A stretch of DNA of 9,553 bases from Dehalococcoidia bacterium (lineage in GTDB: Bacteria; Chloroflexota; Dehalococcoidia; JACVQG01; JAHKAY01). The stretch spans positions 1 through 9,553 of the forward strand of contig JASLXN010000041.1 of the NCBI GenBank assembly GCA_030740315.1, given 5' to 3'. Each line of letters opens with the position of its first letter. The first letter of the stretch is position 1. The translations under genes were made by a program, and so were the position numbers. The notes under the pieces are model-generated. The model was not told the DNA's origin and ran no database searches. It was given only the letters and a program-made list of their open reading frames with translations. Below are positions 1-6,607 of the stretch, piece after piece.

Positions 1-1705
1 CCAACTGGCGCATGGTGCCGGAGAGGTCCACCACCAGAATAATATCTATTTTGGCCCGGATGTCCTTTGTGGTGACCATGATATCCTCTCGGGTCACCCC
101 CTCATGGCGGTTGCGGATGGCCCGGCGCATGGTGTCTTTGAGCGATATATCCCGGTAGCGGTCACCGAAGCGGTACTGGCGTATGCCCACCACACGCCCC
201 TCGCCGGCGGTTAGCTTCTTGCCGGTGGCGTGGCGGCCGTAGCCGGAGGAGTAGACACTTTCCCACACCCTGGGAGTCAGCTTCTCCAGAAGGAAGGCTA
301 TGCCACGCCGGCTAATTTCCCATCCCCGGTTCCCCTTCTCCAGCACCTGGTTCTCCTGGAGGAGCTCCAAGGTCTGCTGCAGGGCCTCGCTCTCCATCTC
401 CCGGTGCGCCCGTATCATCTTCTCCTCGCGCAAGCGGGTCTCCTCAATCTCGGCCAGCAATTCCTCGGTGATGTTATCGGGGTGGAATCGGTCCGGGTAT
501 AACTCTTGAAGGCGCTGGTAGACATCTTGGTAGACACGGGCCAGCCGGGAGTCCGGGAAGCGGTGGATGCGCTTCAGGAGGAGATCAAAGGCGCCGTATT
601 TGAGCGGCTTGCGGAACTTGTCCTCCCGCGCCAACTCCTCCACCAGCCCTAGGAGGTCATCCTTGGTGAGGGATATGTCCAGCTCGTCATCGACCCCTTC
701 ACCCAGCACCTGGGCCAGCACCTCGTCCACCACCATCTCCCTCTTGCCGGGGAGGTCCGTCTCCAGATTTACGCGCAGCCGGTGGGGCAGGGACATGTGA
801 GCGGCAGTCCGAATAGGCGCTTCACCCTGTGTGCCCAACTCCTGGTAGGCGGACAGCACCTCGGCATAGCGGATAGCACCCCGGGTGCTGACTCCCCTCT
901 CCACCTCGGGGTGGGAGCGGGTAAACTCGGTGATATCCACCACCTGTGCTGTATCAGCGGCGGGCAAGCCCTTGCCTGACTTCTCCAGGGAGGCCGCCAC
1001 TACCGCGGTCTCCGCCTCCCGATCCGAAACATAGTCCAGTGAGACCACATCAAAGCAGTCCACCAGATCCAGGGGGAGATAATGTAGGCCAGCCCGGCTG
1101 CCGGTGGCGATAACCACCATATCCATGGGGAAGTGCTCTTCAAAGGAGCCTATGCTTATGTTGTCCCCCGCCAGAGCGGTGAGCACCACATTTAGCACGC
1201 GTTCCGGCATACGGTCAACGAAGTCTATGAGCAGGATGCCCCGATTAGCCCGGAGCAGTTTGCCGGGGACGAAGGCCGCCAAGGAGTGTAGCCCTTCCCG
1301 GAAGGCGGCCTCCGGATCCAAGTCGCCCACCAGATCCTCTGGCACCAAGTCACCGCTTCCCTGAAGACGCTTGGTGCGCTGTGGGCCGGGCAGTACTTCA
1401 TGGTCCATGGTATCCCCGCGGGCGAGAGCCTCCAGACACCAGGGGCACTCCGGGTTTTTGGGGACACAATTGACAGGACATCCCTTTACCACCTGGGTAT
1501 CCCCCAGGAGCGAAACGATGCGCTGAGCCAGTGTGGTCTTACCGCTGCCCGGTGGCCCCAGTATGAGCATATGGTGGCCGGCCATAATGCTGGCCACCAC
1601 CGCATCCCTTTCGCTCTCGGCGATTGGGAAGCCCGAGAACAGCCTCCGGTGTAGCTCCGCCTGGCCCATTTTCGTTGTTGTGGCTAACAGTTCCTCTCTT
1701 ACCAA
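1..1705 (-). CDS. AAA+ (degenerate MoxR/BchI-like) - VWA fusion protein, BchD/CoxE-like; 3' end outside window
   Basis: The reading frame is open with no stop from 1705 to the left edge (568 codons seen), so the C-terminus is missing. From the N-terminus: Walker A GPPGSGKT (residues 50-57); a four-cysteine insert C76, C80, C87, C90; Walker B region ILLIDF (157-162), where the usual catalytic Glu is Phe162; the sensor-1 stretch IATGS, lacking the usual Asn; VDCFD (215-219), where the usual arginine finger is Cys217; a conserved sensor-2-like STRG (273-276); a helical, winged-helix-like linker (about 425-480); and the start of a VWA domain with MIDAS motif DLSGT (D560, S562, T564). I chose the TTG start because AAAGGGGA lies just upstream, with the same short spacing as in acsB; the ATG at 1669 has no ribosome site. 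It follows acsB by 15 nt. By analogy with BchD, CoxE and CbbO it should partner the intact AAA+ at 3860-4894 in metalloenzyme activation. The fold is clear; the target protein is inferred. Confidence 0.88.
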   Translation of the reverse strand, partial: MVREELLATTTKMGQAELHRRLFSGFPIAESERDAVVASIMAGHHMLILGPPGSGKTTLAQRIVSLLGDTQVVKGCPVNCVPKNPECPWCLEALARGDTMDHEVLPGPQRTKRLQGSGDLVPEDLVGDLDPEAAFREGLHSLAAFVPGKLLRANRGILLIDFVDRMPERVLNVVLTALAGDNISIGSFEEHFPMDMVVIATGSRAGLHYLPLDLVDCFDVVSLDYVSDREAETAVVAASLEKSGKGLPAADTAQVVDITEFTRSHPEVERGVSTRGAIRYAEVLSAYQELGTQGEAPIRTAAHMSLPHRLRVNLETDLPGKREMVVDEVLAQVLGEGVDDELDISLTKDDLLGLVEELAREDKFRKPLKYGAFDLLLKRIHRFPDSRLARVYQDVYQRLQELYPDRFHPDNITEELLAEIEETRLREEKMIRAHREMESEALQQTLELLQENQVLEKGNRGWEISRRGIAFLLEKLTPRVWESVYSSGYGRHATGKKLTAGEGRVVGIRQYRFGDRYRDISLKDTMRRAIRNRHEGVTREDIMVTTKDIRAKIDIILVVDLSGTMRQL

Positions 1706-1720
1706 GAGTCCCCTTTGACC

Positions 1721-3067
1721 CTACTCAGGCCAGTCCTCACCGGGAAAGGGGACCTCTAAGGGCTGAGGCTCGCCGTCTTTCCAGTATTTTTGTATTACAG
1801 GGTGTTTCTTATCAATGAGGAACTTCTTTAGCTCCGCCGTGTCCAGGCAGTCCTCCTCGGTGGCAATCTTGTCATACACCTCTTCGGGGACGACATCAGC
1901 CACTTCCAGCTTGAGGGTCTTGGGCATCCATACGATGCGATCCCAGGCCCCGTCGCCCTGGAGGAACTTGGGGGAGCGGATGGTGAGCACGGATATCCCT
2001 TTGAAGCCGTGGTTCTGGGCACCACCGCTCATCATGCCGGCTATCTTGGAGAACGAGATGCCTATGGGGGTGGGGCCGAAGTAACGACGCTGGGACAGGC
2101 CCACTCCATCCACCTCCGGAATGTAGAAGGAGGCCGCCTCAAAGCAGCCGCAGTTGGTGGTAGGGTATTTTATGGTGGTGTGTAGATAGAAATGCTTATG
2201 GCGATGGCCCGATTTCTCCCATATGACGTCGTCCACACCGCTATATGAGCCGATCTTGGAATCCAGCACATCTCCCACCGGCACCTCAAACACATAGCCT
2301 GAGGGGTCTATATCGTAAATGGCCTTGGCGGAGTAGAACGACATGATGCCGCAGTAGGGCAGGCTAGAGGGAGTGATGATGCAGGCATGGTTAGGGGCAA
2401 TCATCTTGCAGATGGTGCATCCGTAGAAGGTATCAACATCCTCGTCGGACAGGCCCTTGTGACGGGCATCCACCGACTCCCAGTATTCGTTGGCGTGCTC
2501 TAGGTACTTGTTGACCAGCTCTTGGCCGCCGACCTCGGGTGCCCCGATGATTATCCGCACCTCCACCGCCTCGGCAATGGGGCACATGGACAGGACGGAG
2601 GCCCGCATGGACTGGGCCAGCTTGACGAAGCTGGAGCGGGGGATGACCTTTTTGTTGACCCGCACCCACACATTGGTGCGGGCACCTACCAACATCCACC
2701 CCTCCAGAAACAGAAGCCCCATCAAGGTGCCGCGTTCCACGAACTCGCTGTGGTCAACATTAAGCTCAGAGCCATATACCTTGACTTCAATACCGAATGG
2801 TAAAGAGGAGTCCGGCTCTATCTCTTGAAGGTCGGGGCCGATAAGCTCCACTTTTCCGTCCTGCACATCCTCGGCCTTCTCCGCGATTTCAGCCAAGACG
2901 AAGCTCTGGTACTCATGCCGAGGCCCGCCCAACTCCACATGCCACTCGCCTTTACGGATGTGGCTTATGTAGCGGGGGCCGATGCCCAGATCGTCCAGCC
3001 CATCGTAGAGCATCTCCAACTCCAAGGGTAACTGGTAGACCCGGGTCTGGGTCTTCTCTGCCTGCAT
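1721..3067 (-). CDS. acsB: Acetyl-CoA synthase catalytic subunit (AcsB/CdhC type, short form without CODH-binding domain)
   Basis: Nickel Fe-S enzyme that makes or cleaves acetyl-CoA from CO, a corrinoid-bound methyl group and CoA in the Wood-Ljungdahl pathway; cytoplasmic. The A-cluster ligands are C217, C220, C229, C239 and the CGC motif C306-G-C308. Their spacing (3, 9, 10, 67, 2) equals that of Moorella Cys506/509/518/528/595/597. Downstream are the family stretches FYIPEVDG (314-321) and RSPKFLQ (364-370). At 448 aa it lacks about 290 N-terminal residues of the roughly 730-aa bacterial enzyme, that is, the domain that docks on CODH and carries part of the CO channel. The shape resembles archaeal CdhC. 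The residue aligned with Moorella Phe512 is Ile223. The ATG start follows AAAGGAGGA with a 3-nt gap. It lies 17 nt after the CooC-like gene and 15 nt before the AAA-VWA gene. No CODH or corrinoid protein gene is in the window. Identity is very secure; the physiological direction is unknown. Confidence 0.95.
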   Translation of the reverse strand: MQAEKTQTRVYQLPLELEMLYDGLDDLGIGPRYISHIRKGEWHVELGGPRHEYQSFVLAEIAEKAEDVQDGKVELIGPDLQEIEPDSSLPFGIEVKVYGSELNVDHSEFVERGTLMGLLFLEGWMLVGARTNVWVRVNKKVIPRSSFVKLAQSMRASVLSMCPIAEAVEVRIIIGAPEVGGQELVNKYLEHANEYWESVDARHKGLSDEDVDTFYGCTICKMIAPNHACIITPSSLPYCGIMSFYSAKAIYDIDPSGYVFEVPVGDVLDSKIGSYSGVDDVIWEKSGHRHKHFYLHTTIKYPTTNCGCFEAASFYIPEVDGVGLSQRRYFGPTPIGISFSKIAGMMSGGAQNHGFKGISVLTIRSPKFLQGDGAWDRIVWMPKTLKLEVADVVPEEVYDKIATEEDCLDTAELKKFLIDKKHPVIQKYWKDGEPQPLEVPFPGEDWPE

Positions 3068-3084
3068 GATTCCTCCTTTGTTTC

Positions 3085-3870
3085 CTATATATTGGCAGCC
3101 GCGGCCAGCACCTGCTCCATCATAGCAACTACCGCCTGGACTATAGGTGAGTCATCGGGTATCTGGGCCACCGGTTTTCCCAGCATATCGTGCTCCGCCA
3201 CCACGGGATCCAACGGCAGAAAAAAGGCCACCTCCACACCTTGCTCCCGCGCCTGGGACTCCACCAGCGGTTTGTTCTCCGGAGTGACCTTGTTCACCAG
3301 CACCGCCGTAGTGCCGAAGTCCACCATCAGTTCCCCGGTAAGCTCCTGCACCCTCTTAGCGGTAACCAGGCCATTCTTGGTGGGGTCCGCCACGGCTAAC
3401 AGCACATCAACATCCCGGGTGGTACGCCGGCTAAGGTGCTCCAGCCCGGCCTCGCAGTCTATCACTGTGAAATCATAGCTATCAGCACGGGAGTCTATGA
3501 CATCGCGCAGGATGGAGTTCACGGCGCAGTAGCAGCCGGGACCTTCTGAGCGGCCCATTACCAGCAGGTCATAGTCATAGGTCTCTTCCACCTTCTCCGC
3601 CAGAGCCAGCCGCCAGGCGGCCGCCTTGTCCGATGCTACCCTGCTGCGGGCGGGGGCGTTGAGGATGGCCTCGCGGGCCTCGCCAACCGTGGTCTCCACT
3701 TCCAGGCCTAGGGCCTGGGGCAGGTTGGAGTCGGGGTCGGCGTCGATGGCCAGCACTCCACCCATCCGTGAGAGGATCCGCACCAGTAAAGCGGACAGGG
3801 CCGTCTTGCCCACGCCGCCCTTGCCAGAAACGGCTATGGTGAAACCCTGCCTGAGGCCCTCAAGCGGCAT
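3085..3870 (-). CDS. cooC: CooC/AcsF-type nickel-insertion ATPase (MinD/ParA family)
   Basis: A 261-aa SIMIBI ATPase. The deviant Walker A with its signature lysine is SGKGGVGKT (15-23, K17). The switch segments are DADPDSN (43-49) and VIDCEAGLEH (136-145). A CXC motif, C113-Y-C115 inside GPGCYC, matches the metal-binding cysteine pair of CooC proteins, which dimerise around Ni or Zn and load nickel into CODH; the related AcsF serves ACS. The position directly between the MoxR gene and acsB, with no CODH gene in view, favours an AcsF-like role in A-cluster maturation, but that is inference from context. The start codon overlaps the 3' end of the MoxR gene by 11 nt, and its purine-rich ribosome site (GAAGGAAG) lies inside that gene, so translation is probably coupled. 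Alternative: a general CooC serving a CODH encoded elsewhere. Confidence 0.9.
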   Translation of the reverse strand: MPLEGLRQGFTIAVSGKGGVGKTALSALLVRILSRMGGVLAIDADPDSNLPQALGLEVETTVGEAREAILNAPARSRVASDKAAAWRLALAEKVEETYDYDLLVMGRSEGPGCYCAVNSILRDVIDSRADSYDFTVIDCEAGLEHLSRRTTRDVDVLLAVADPTKNGLVTAKRVQELTGELMVDFGTTAVLVNKVTPENKPLVESQAREQGVEVAFFLPLDPVVAEHDMLGKPVAQIPDDSPIVQAVVAMMEQVLAAAANI

Positions 3871-4894
3871 CGCCCATCACTTCCTTCACCAGCTCGTCCA
3901 CGAAGCCGGGTATGTCATCATAGTACTTGGAGTCCGGAGAGGGTTTGACCCGGGTGGTAAGGGAGGATGCGGCCATACGGTGGATGTCCCCCTTCTCCGA
4001 GGTGGAGCGGCCCTCCAACAGGGCAAGGGCTTGTACCTTCTCGTAAAGGGCCATGCTCCCCCGTACGCTAACGCCCTGCTCCATTTCCTTGCCCCACGGC
4101 TCCTCCCGGGTGGCCCTTACCAGGGATATTATACTCTGGGTAACCTCAGGGGGCACCTGCACCCCATCCAAGCGTAGGCCGTAGCGCTCCAGGATGTCCT
4201 GCTCCTGTTCCGGAGTCTCGGGGTAGGTCATCTTGACTACATCAAAGCGGTCAAGGAGCACATCGGACAACTCCTCCACCCCGGCCCGCTCCTTGGGGTT
4301 CATGGTAGCCACCATGACGAAGTTAGCCGGGTAGTCCAAGTCATACGGGCCGATGGTGGCGATGCCCTCTTCCAACACCTGTAACAGTGCGTTCTGTAGC
4401 TTCTCCGGCACCCGGTTAAGTTCGTCAAAGAAGACAATTCCCCTGTTGCCCTTGAGGAGCTTGCCAGGTGTAAAAGCGCGAAAGTCCTGGGGGCCGAACT
4501 TAAATGCCTGGGTGGGGTCCACATCCCCCAACAGGTCTTCGGCGGTGAGGTCCGGGGAGCCCTGTATGCGGATGAAACGCCTGGCACCGGAAATGGTCTC
4601 CGTCTCTAAGGCTTCACCGGAGGCCTGCTTCGCCCGGCAGTGGGGGCACACCGGCTCAACGGGGTTGCAATGGTAGGCACAGCCCTTCACCACCTCCACG
4701 GCGGGTAGGGCGGAGGCGATGTGTTTGGTGAGTGTGGTCTTGCCCACCCCGGGGGGCCCCTCAATGAGGACATGGTGCCCGGCCAGCAGCGAGGCCAGAA
4801 TCTTCTCCTTGGCATCCCCCTGGCCGATGATGGCGGAAAGTATCTTCTGCCCCCTGTCCGCCCCCAGCACCGTCTCGCGTAGACCTTCGATCAT
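3860..4894 (-). CDS. MoxR/BchI-like AAA+ ATPase, intact active site
   Basis: A 344-aa AAA+ protein with all the usual parts: Walker A GPPGVGKT (46-53), Walker B VFFDE (154-158), sensor-1 Asn199 in ATMNP, arginine-finger Arg216 in LLDRFD, and sensor-2 Arg278 in SVRGS. Between Walker A and Walker B it carries a four-cysteine insert, C72, C76, C83, C86 (CX3CX6CX2C), the size of a zinc or other metal knuckle; the AAA-VWA protein at 1-1705 has the same insert. MoxR and BchI ATPases form hexamers that work with VWA partners to remodel or load metal into enzymes (BchI/BchD, CbbQ/CbbO, CoxD/CoxE, NorQ/NorD). It is the first gene of the operon with the CooC-like gene, acsB and the AAA-VWA gene. The ATG is preceded by GAGGGGAG at good spacing and by a promoter. 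Automated annotation might call it magnesium chelatase, but no BchH-type subunit or tetrapyrrole gene is nearby. Confidence 0.9.
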   Translation of the reverse strand: MIEGLRETVLGADRGQKILSAIIGQGDAKEKILASLLAGHHVLIEGPPGVGKTTLTKHIASALPAVEVVKGCAYHCNPVEPVCPHCRAKQASGEALETETISGARRFIRIQGSPDLTAEDLLGDVDPTQAFKFGPQDFRAFTPGKLLKGNRGIVFFDELNRVPEKLQNALLQVLEEGIATIGPYDLDYPANFVMVATMNPKERAGVEELSDVLLDRFDVVKMTYPETPEQEQDILERYGLRLDGVQVPPEVTQSIISLVRATREEPWGKEMEQGVSVRGSMALYEKVQALALLEGRSTSEKGDIHRMAASSLTTRVKPSPDSKYYDDIPGFVDELVKEVMGDAA

Positions 4895-4934
4895 ATAAAA
4901 CTCCCCTCAGGTATCAGGATAAACGGAGTATTAA

Positions 4935-4963
4935 AAACTAGCATAGCGGTGGCACGGTGTCAA
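4935..4963 (-). promoter_or_regulatory. Candidate sigma-70 promoter for the MoxR-CooC-ACS operon
   Basis: On the minus strand there is a perfect -35 TTGACA (4958-4963), a 17-nt spacer, and a -10 TAGTTT (4935-4940) preceded by TGC, the extended -10 signature. Transcription would start near 4928, leaving a leader of roughly 33 nt before the MoxR start, with its ribosome site at 4901-4908. The -10 hexamer itself is only a partial match (3/6). No riboswitch-sized leader fits between promoter and gene. Confidence 0.6.
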
Positions 4964-5034
4964 GTCAAAACCCTATCTAGCCACTGACCAATCGGTTAAG
5001 GTTCGGAGCCGGGGCGGAATCGGTTCAGAAAAGA

Positions 5035-5073
5035 GGGCATGCTGAGCGGAGTCCTGAGCCCGGCGAAGGGCCT
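5035..5073. repeat. Possible dispersed intergenic repeat (CTGAGC / GAAGGGC type)
   Basis: The sequence has CTGAGC twice, 12 nt apart (5042-5047, 5054-5059), followed by a small stem GCCC-GGCGAA-GGGC (5058-5071); an outer GGGC (5035-5038) can also pair with that GCCC. From memory, this 'GCTCAGG...CCTTCG' style of sequence recurs between genes in many environmental anaerobe genomes, but only one copy lies here, so repeat status is unproven. Confidence 0.3.
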
Positions 5074-5109
5074 GTTGAGGCGTGAGCGTGGCTACGGCGC
5101 ACTCCTAAA

Positions 5110-5130
5110 CGGGCTCTCCAAAGGAGCCCG
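5110..5130 (-). terminator. Weak hairpin downstream of ffh, possible terminator
   Basis: A perfect 7-bp stem, CGGGCTC (5110-5116) with GAGCCCG (5124-5130), encloses a 7-nt loop about 67 nt past the ffh stop codon. On the minus strand it is followed only by TTTA, not a real U-tract, so termination is doubtful. Transcripts on the plus strand would see GATTTCTTC after it, also weak. Confidence 0.3.
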
Positions 5131-5196
5131 GATTTCTTCAGACAGGGTGGCGACAATGGTCTCCCTCACCACAATAGCGCTGTCCCGCCGGTGGTT

Positions 5197-6507
5197 TCAG
5201 CCGAACAGCTTGAGGAGGCCCCGCCCTTTTTGAACCTGCTTCATCAGTTTCTGCATTTGGGAGAACTGGTTCAGAAGCTGGTTCACCTCCTGGGGCTGGG
5301 TGCCGCTGCCCCGGGCTATGCGCCGCCGGCGGCTGCCCCCGATAATCTGCGGGTGCTGCCTCTCCTCCAGTGTCATTGAGAATATGATGGCCTCCACCCG
5401 CTTCAGCTTTCCTTCGTCCATAGGGGGCAACTTGTTCATCATGCCGGACATGCCGGGCACCATTTCCATCAACTGCGGCAATGGGCCCATCTTCTTAAGC
5501 TGCTGTAGCTGCCCCAGGAAGTCCTCCAGGGTAAGCTCACCGGAGCGGACCTTCTTTTCCATCTCCATGGCCTGTTTCTCATCAAAGGCCTCCTCGGCCT
5601 TCTCTATGAGGGTAAGCACATCGCCCATGCCCAGTATGCGGGAGGCCATACGGTCTGGGTGGAAAGGCTCCAGGGCCTCCGCCTTCTCGCCTATGCCAAC
5701 GAACTTGATGGGCACCCCGGTCACGGCCCGCACGGAGAGGGCCACCCCTCCCCGGGCATCGCCGTCCAGTTTGGTGAGGATGAAGCCGGTGAGGCCCATC
5801 TGGTTATGGAACTCCTCGGCCACACGCACCCCGTCCTGGCCGGTCATGGCATCCACCACCAAAAGCACCTCGGCGGGGGAAAGAGCCTGGCTGAGTCCCC
5901 GCACCTCTGCCATCATCTGCTCGTCTATATGCAGGCGGCCGGCGGTGTCCACCAGCAGCCAATGGTGGCCCCCCTGCTGGGCTTGGTCCAGGGCCTTTGG
6001 GGCCATCTCCAGAGGAAGGCCGCTACCCTCCACCACAGGTATATCAAGCTGACTGCCCAGCACGGCAAGCTGCTCCACGGCCGCAGGTCGGTAGGGGTCT
6101 GCGGACATGAGCAAAGGCCGCTGGCCCTGTTTCTTTAAGTGGAGGGCCAGCTTGGCGGTGGTGGTAGTCTTACCAGAGCCTTGAAGTCCCACCAGCATGA
6201 CCACGGAGGGGGGTTGGAAAGAGGATGTGAGCAACGCGGTGGTCTCCCCCAGCAGGGAAACCATCTCTGCGTGGACTATTTTGACCACCTGTTGGCCGGG
6301 AGTGAGACTCTCCAGGATCTCGGCTGCTAGGGCCTGCTCCCGCACCCGGGCAGTGAAGTCTCGGGCCACCCGGAGGTTCACATCAGCCTCCAACAGGGCT
6401 AGGCGCACCTCCCGTAGGGCTTCCTCTATGTCCTTCTCTGATAGCCTGCCGCCCCCGGTAAGGCGGCGGAAAAGACCGTTCAGCCGCTCGGTGAGAGTCT
6501 CAAACAT
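5197..6507 (-). CDS. ffh: Signal recognition particle GTPase Ffh (SRP54)
   Basis: Binds SRP RNA and signal sequences emerging from ribosomes and delivers them, through its GTPase cycle with FtsY, to the membrane. The 436-aa protein shows the N domain (about 1-95, with the typical LREVRLALLEADVN), the G domain with GLQGSGKT (107-114), DPYRPAA (137-143), DTAGR (187-191), TKLDGDARGG (245-254) and GIGE (271-274), and a methionine-rich M domain (about 297-436) with the SRP-RNA-binding stretch SRRRRIARGSG (392-402). Length is normal for bacteria. The ATG is right, because MFETLTERLNGLF matches the family N-terminus. Upstream only a weak GGACAGG is seen, and the promoter is unusually close. The gene stands alone: no rpsP or ylxM in its usual downstream place. 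Function is independent of the ACS operon as far as can be seen. Confidence 0.98.
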   Translation of the reverse strand: MFETLTERLNGLFRRLTGGGRLSEKDIEEALREVRLALLEADVNLRVARDFTARVREQALAAEILESLTPGQQVVKIVHAEMVSLLGETTALLTSSFQPPSVVMLVGLQGSGKTTTTAKLALHLKKQGQRPLLMSADPYRPAAVEQLAVLGSQLDIPVVEGSGLPLEMAPKALDQAQQGGHHWLLVDTAGRLHIDEQMMAEVRGLSQALSPAEVLLVVDAMTGQDGVRVAEEFHNQMGLTGFILTKLDGDARGGVALSVRAVTGVPIKFVGIGEKAEALEPFHPDRMASRILGMGDVLTLIEKAEEAFDEKQAMEMEKKVRSGELTLEDFLGQLQQLKKMGPLPQLMEMVPGMSGMMNKLPPMDEGKLKRVEAIIFSMTLEERQHPQIIGGSRRRRIARGSGTQPQEVNQLLNQFSQMQKLMKQVQKGRGLLKLFG

Positions 6508-6516
6508 ACCTGTCCA

Positions 6517-6546
6517 ATTCTAACGGGGGGCAACAGGGCCGGTCAA
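6517..6546 (-). promoter_or_regulatory. Candidate sigma-70 promoter of ffh with almost no leader
   Basis: On the minus strand there is a -35 TTGACC (6541-6546, 5/6 match), an 18-nt spacer and a -10 TAGAAT (6517-6522, 5/6 match). Only 9 nt separate the -10 from the ffh ATG, so the predicted start site falls about 2-4 nt before the start codon and the mRNA would be nearly leaderless. Confidence 0.5.
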
Positions 6547-6607
6547 ACCCTGTGACTCAAGTTAGTTCAACATCCTTTTTCCCCGTTCTACCGCCAGAAA
6601 GTTATAT

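Larger units (their letters stand above)
4895..5196. other. Intergenic region between ffh and the ACS operon
   Basis: This 302-nt stretch has no convincing gene. It holds the operon promoter (4935-4963), two copies of AATCGGTT (4990-4997 and 5018-5025) upstream of it, a possible dispersed repeat (5035-5073) and a weak hairpin (5110-5130). I see no tRNA, rRNA or known riboswitch pattern on either strand. Confidence 0.6.

Noticed and set aside
3626..4177. 183-codon plus-strand open frame
   Set aside because: Antisense to the CooC-like and MoxR genes across their junction; low-complexity composition and no family resemblance.
3860..4894. True magnesium chelatase subunit I of (bacterio)chlorophyll synthesis
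   Set aside because: No BchH-type subunit or tetrapyrrole gene is present, and the direct neighbours are CooC-like and ACS; the relation is to the wider MoxR/BchI family.
5092..5169. 25-codon minus-strand open frame starting GTG in the ffh-MoxR gap
   Set aside because: Plausible-looking amino acids but no ribosome site, very short, and it runs through the hairpin at 5110-5130; chance or a remnant is more likely.
5300..6052. 250-codon open frame on the plus strand
   Set aside because: It lies fully opposite ffh, is rich in Ser/Arg/Pro as expected of antisense reading of a GC-rich gene, has no recognisable motif, and ffh is certain.
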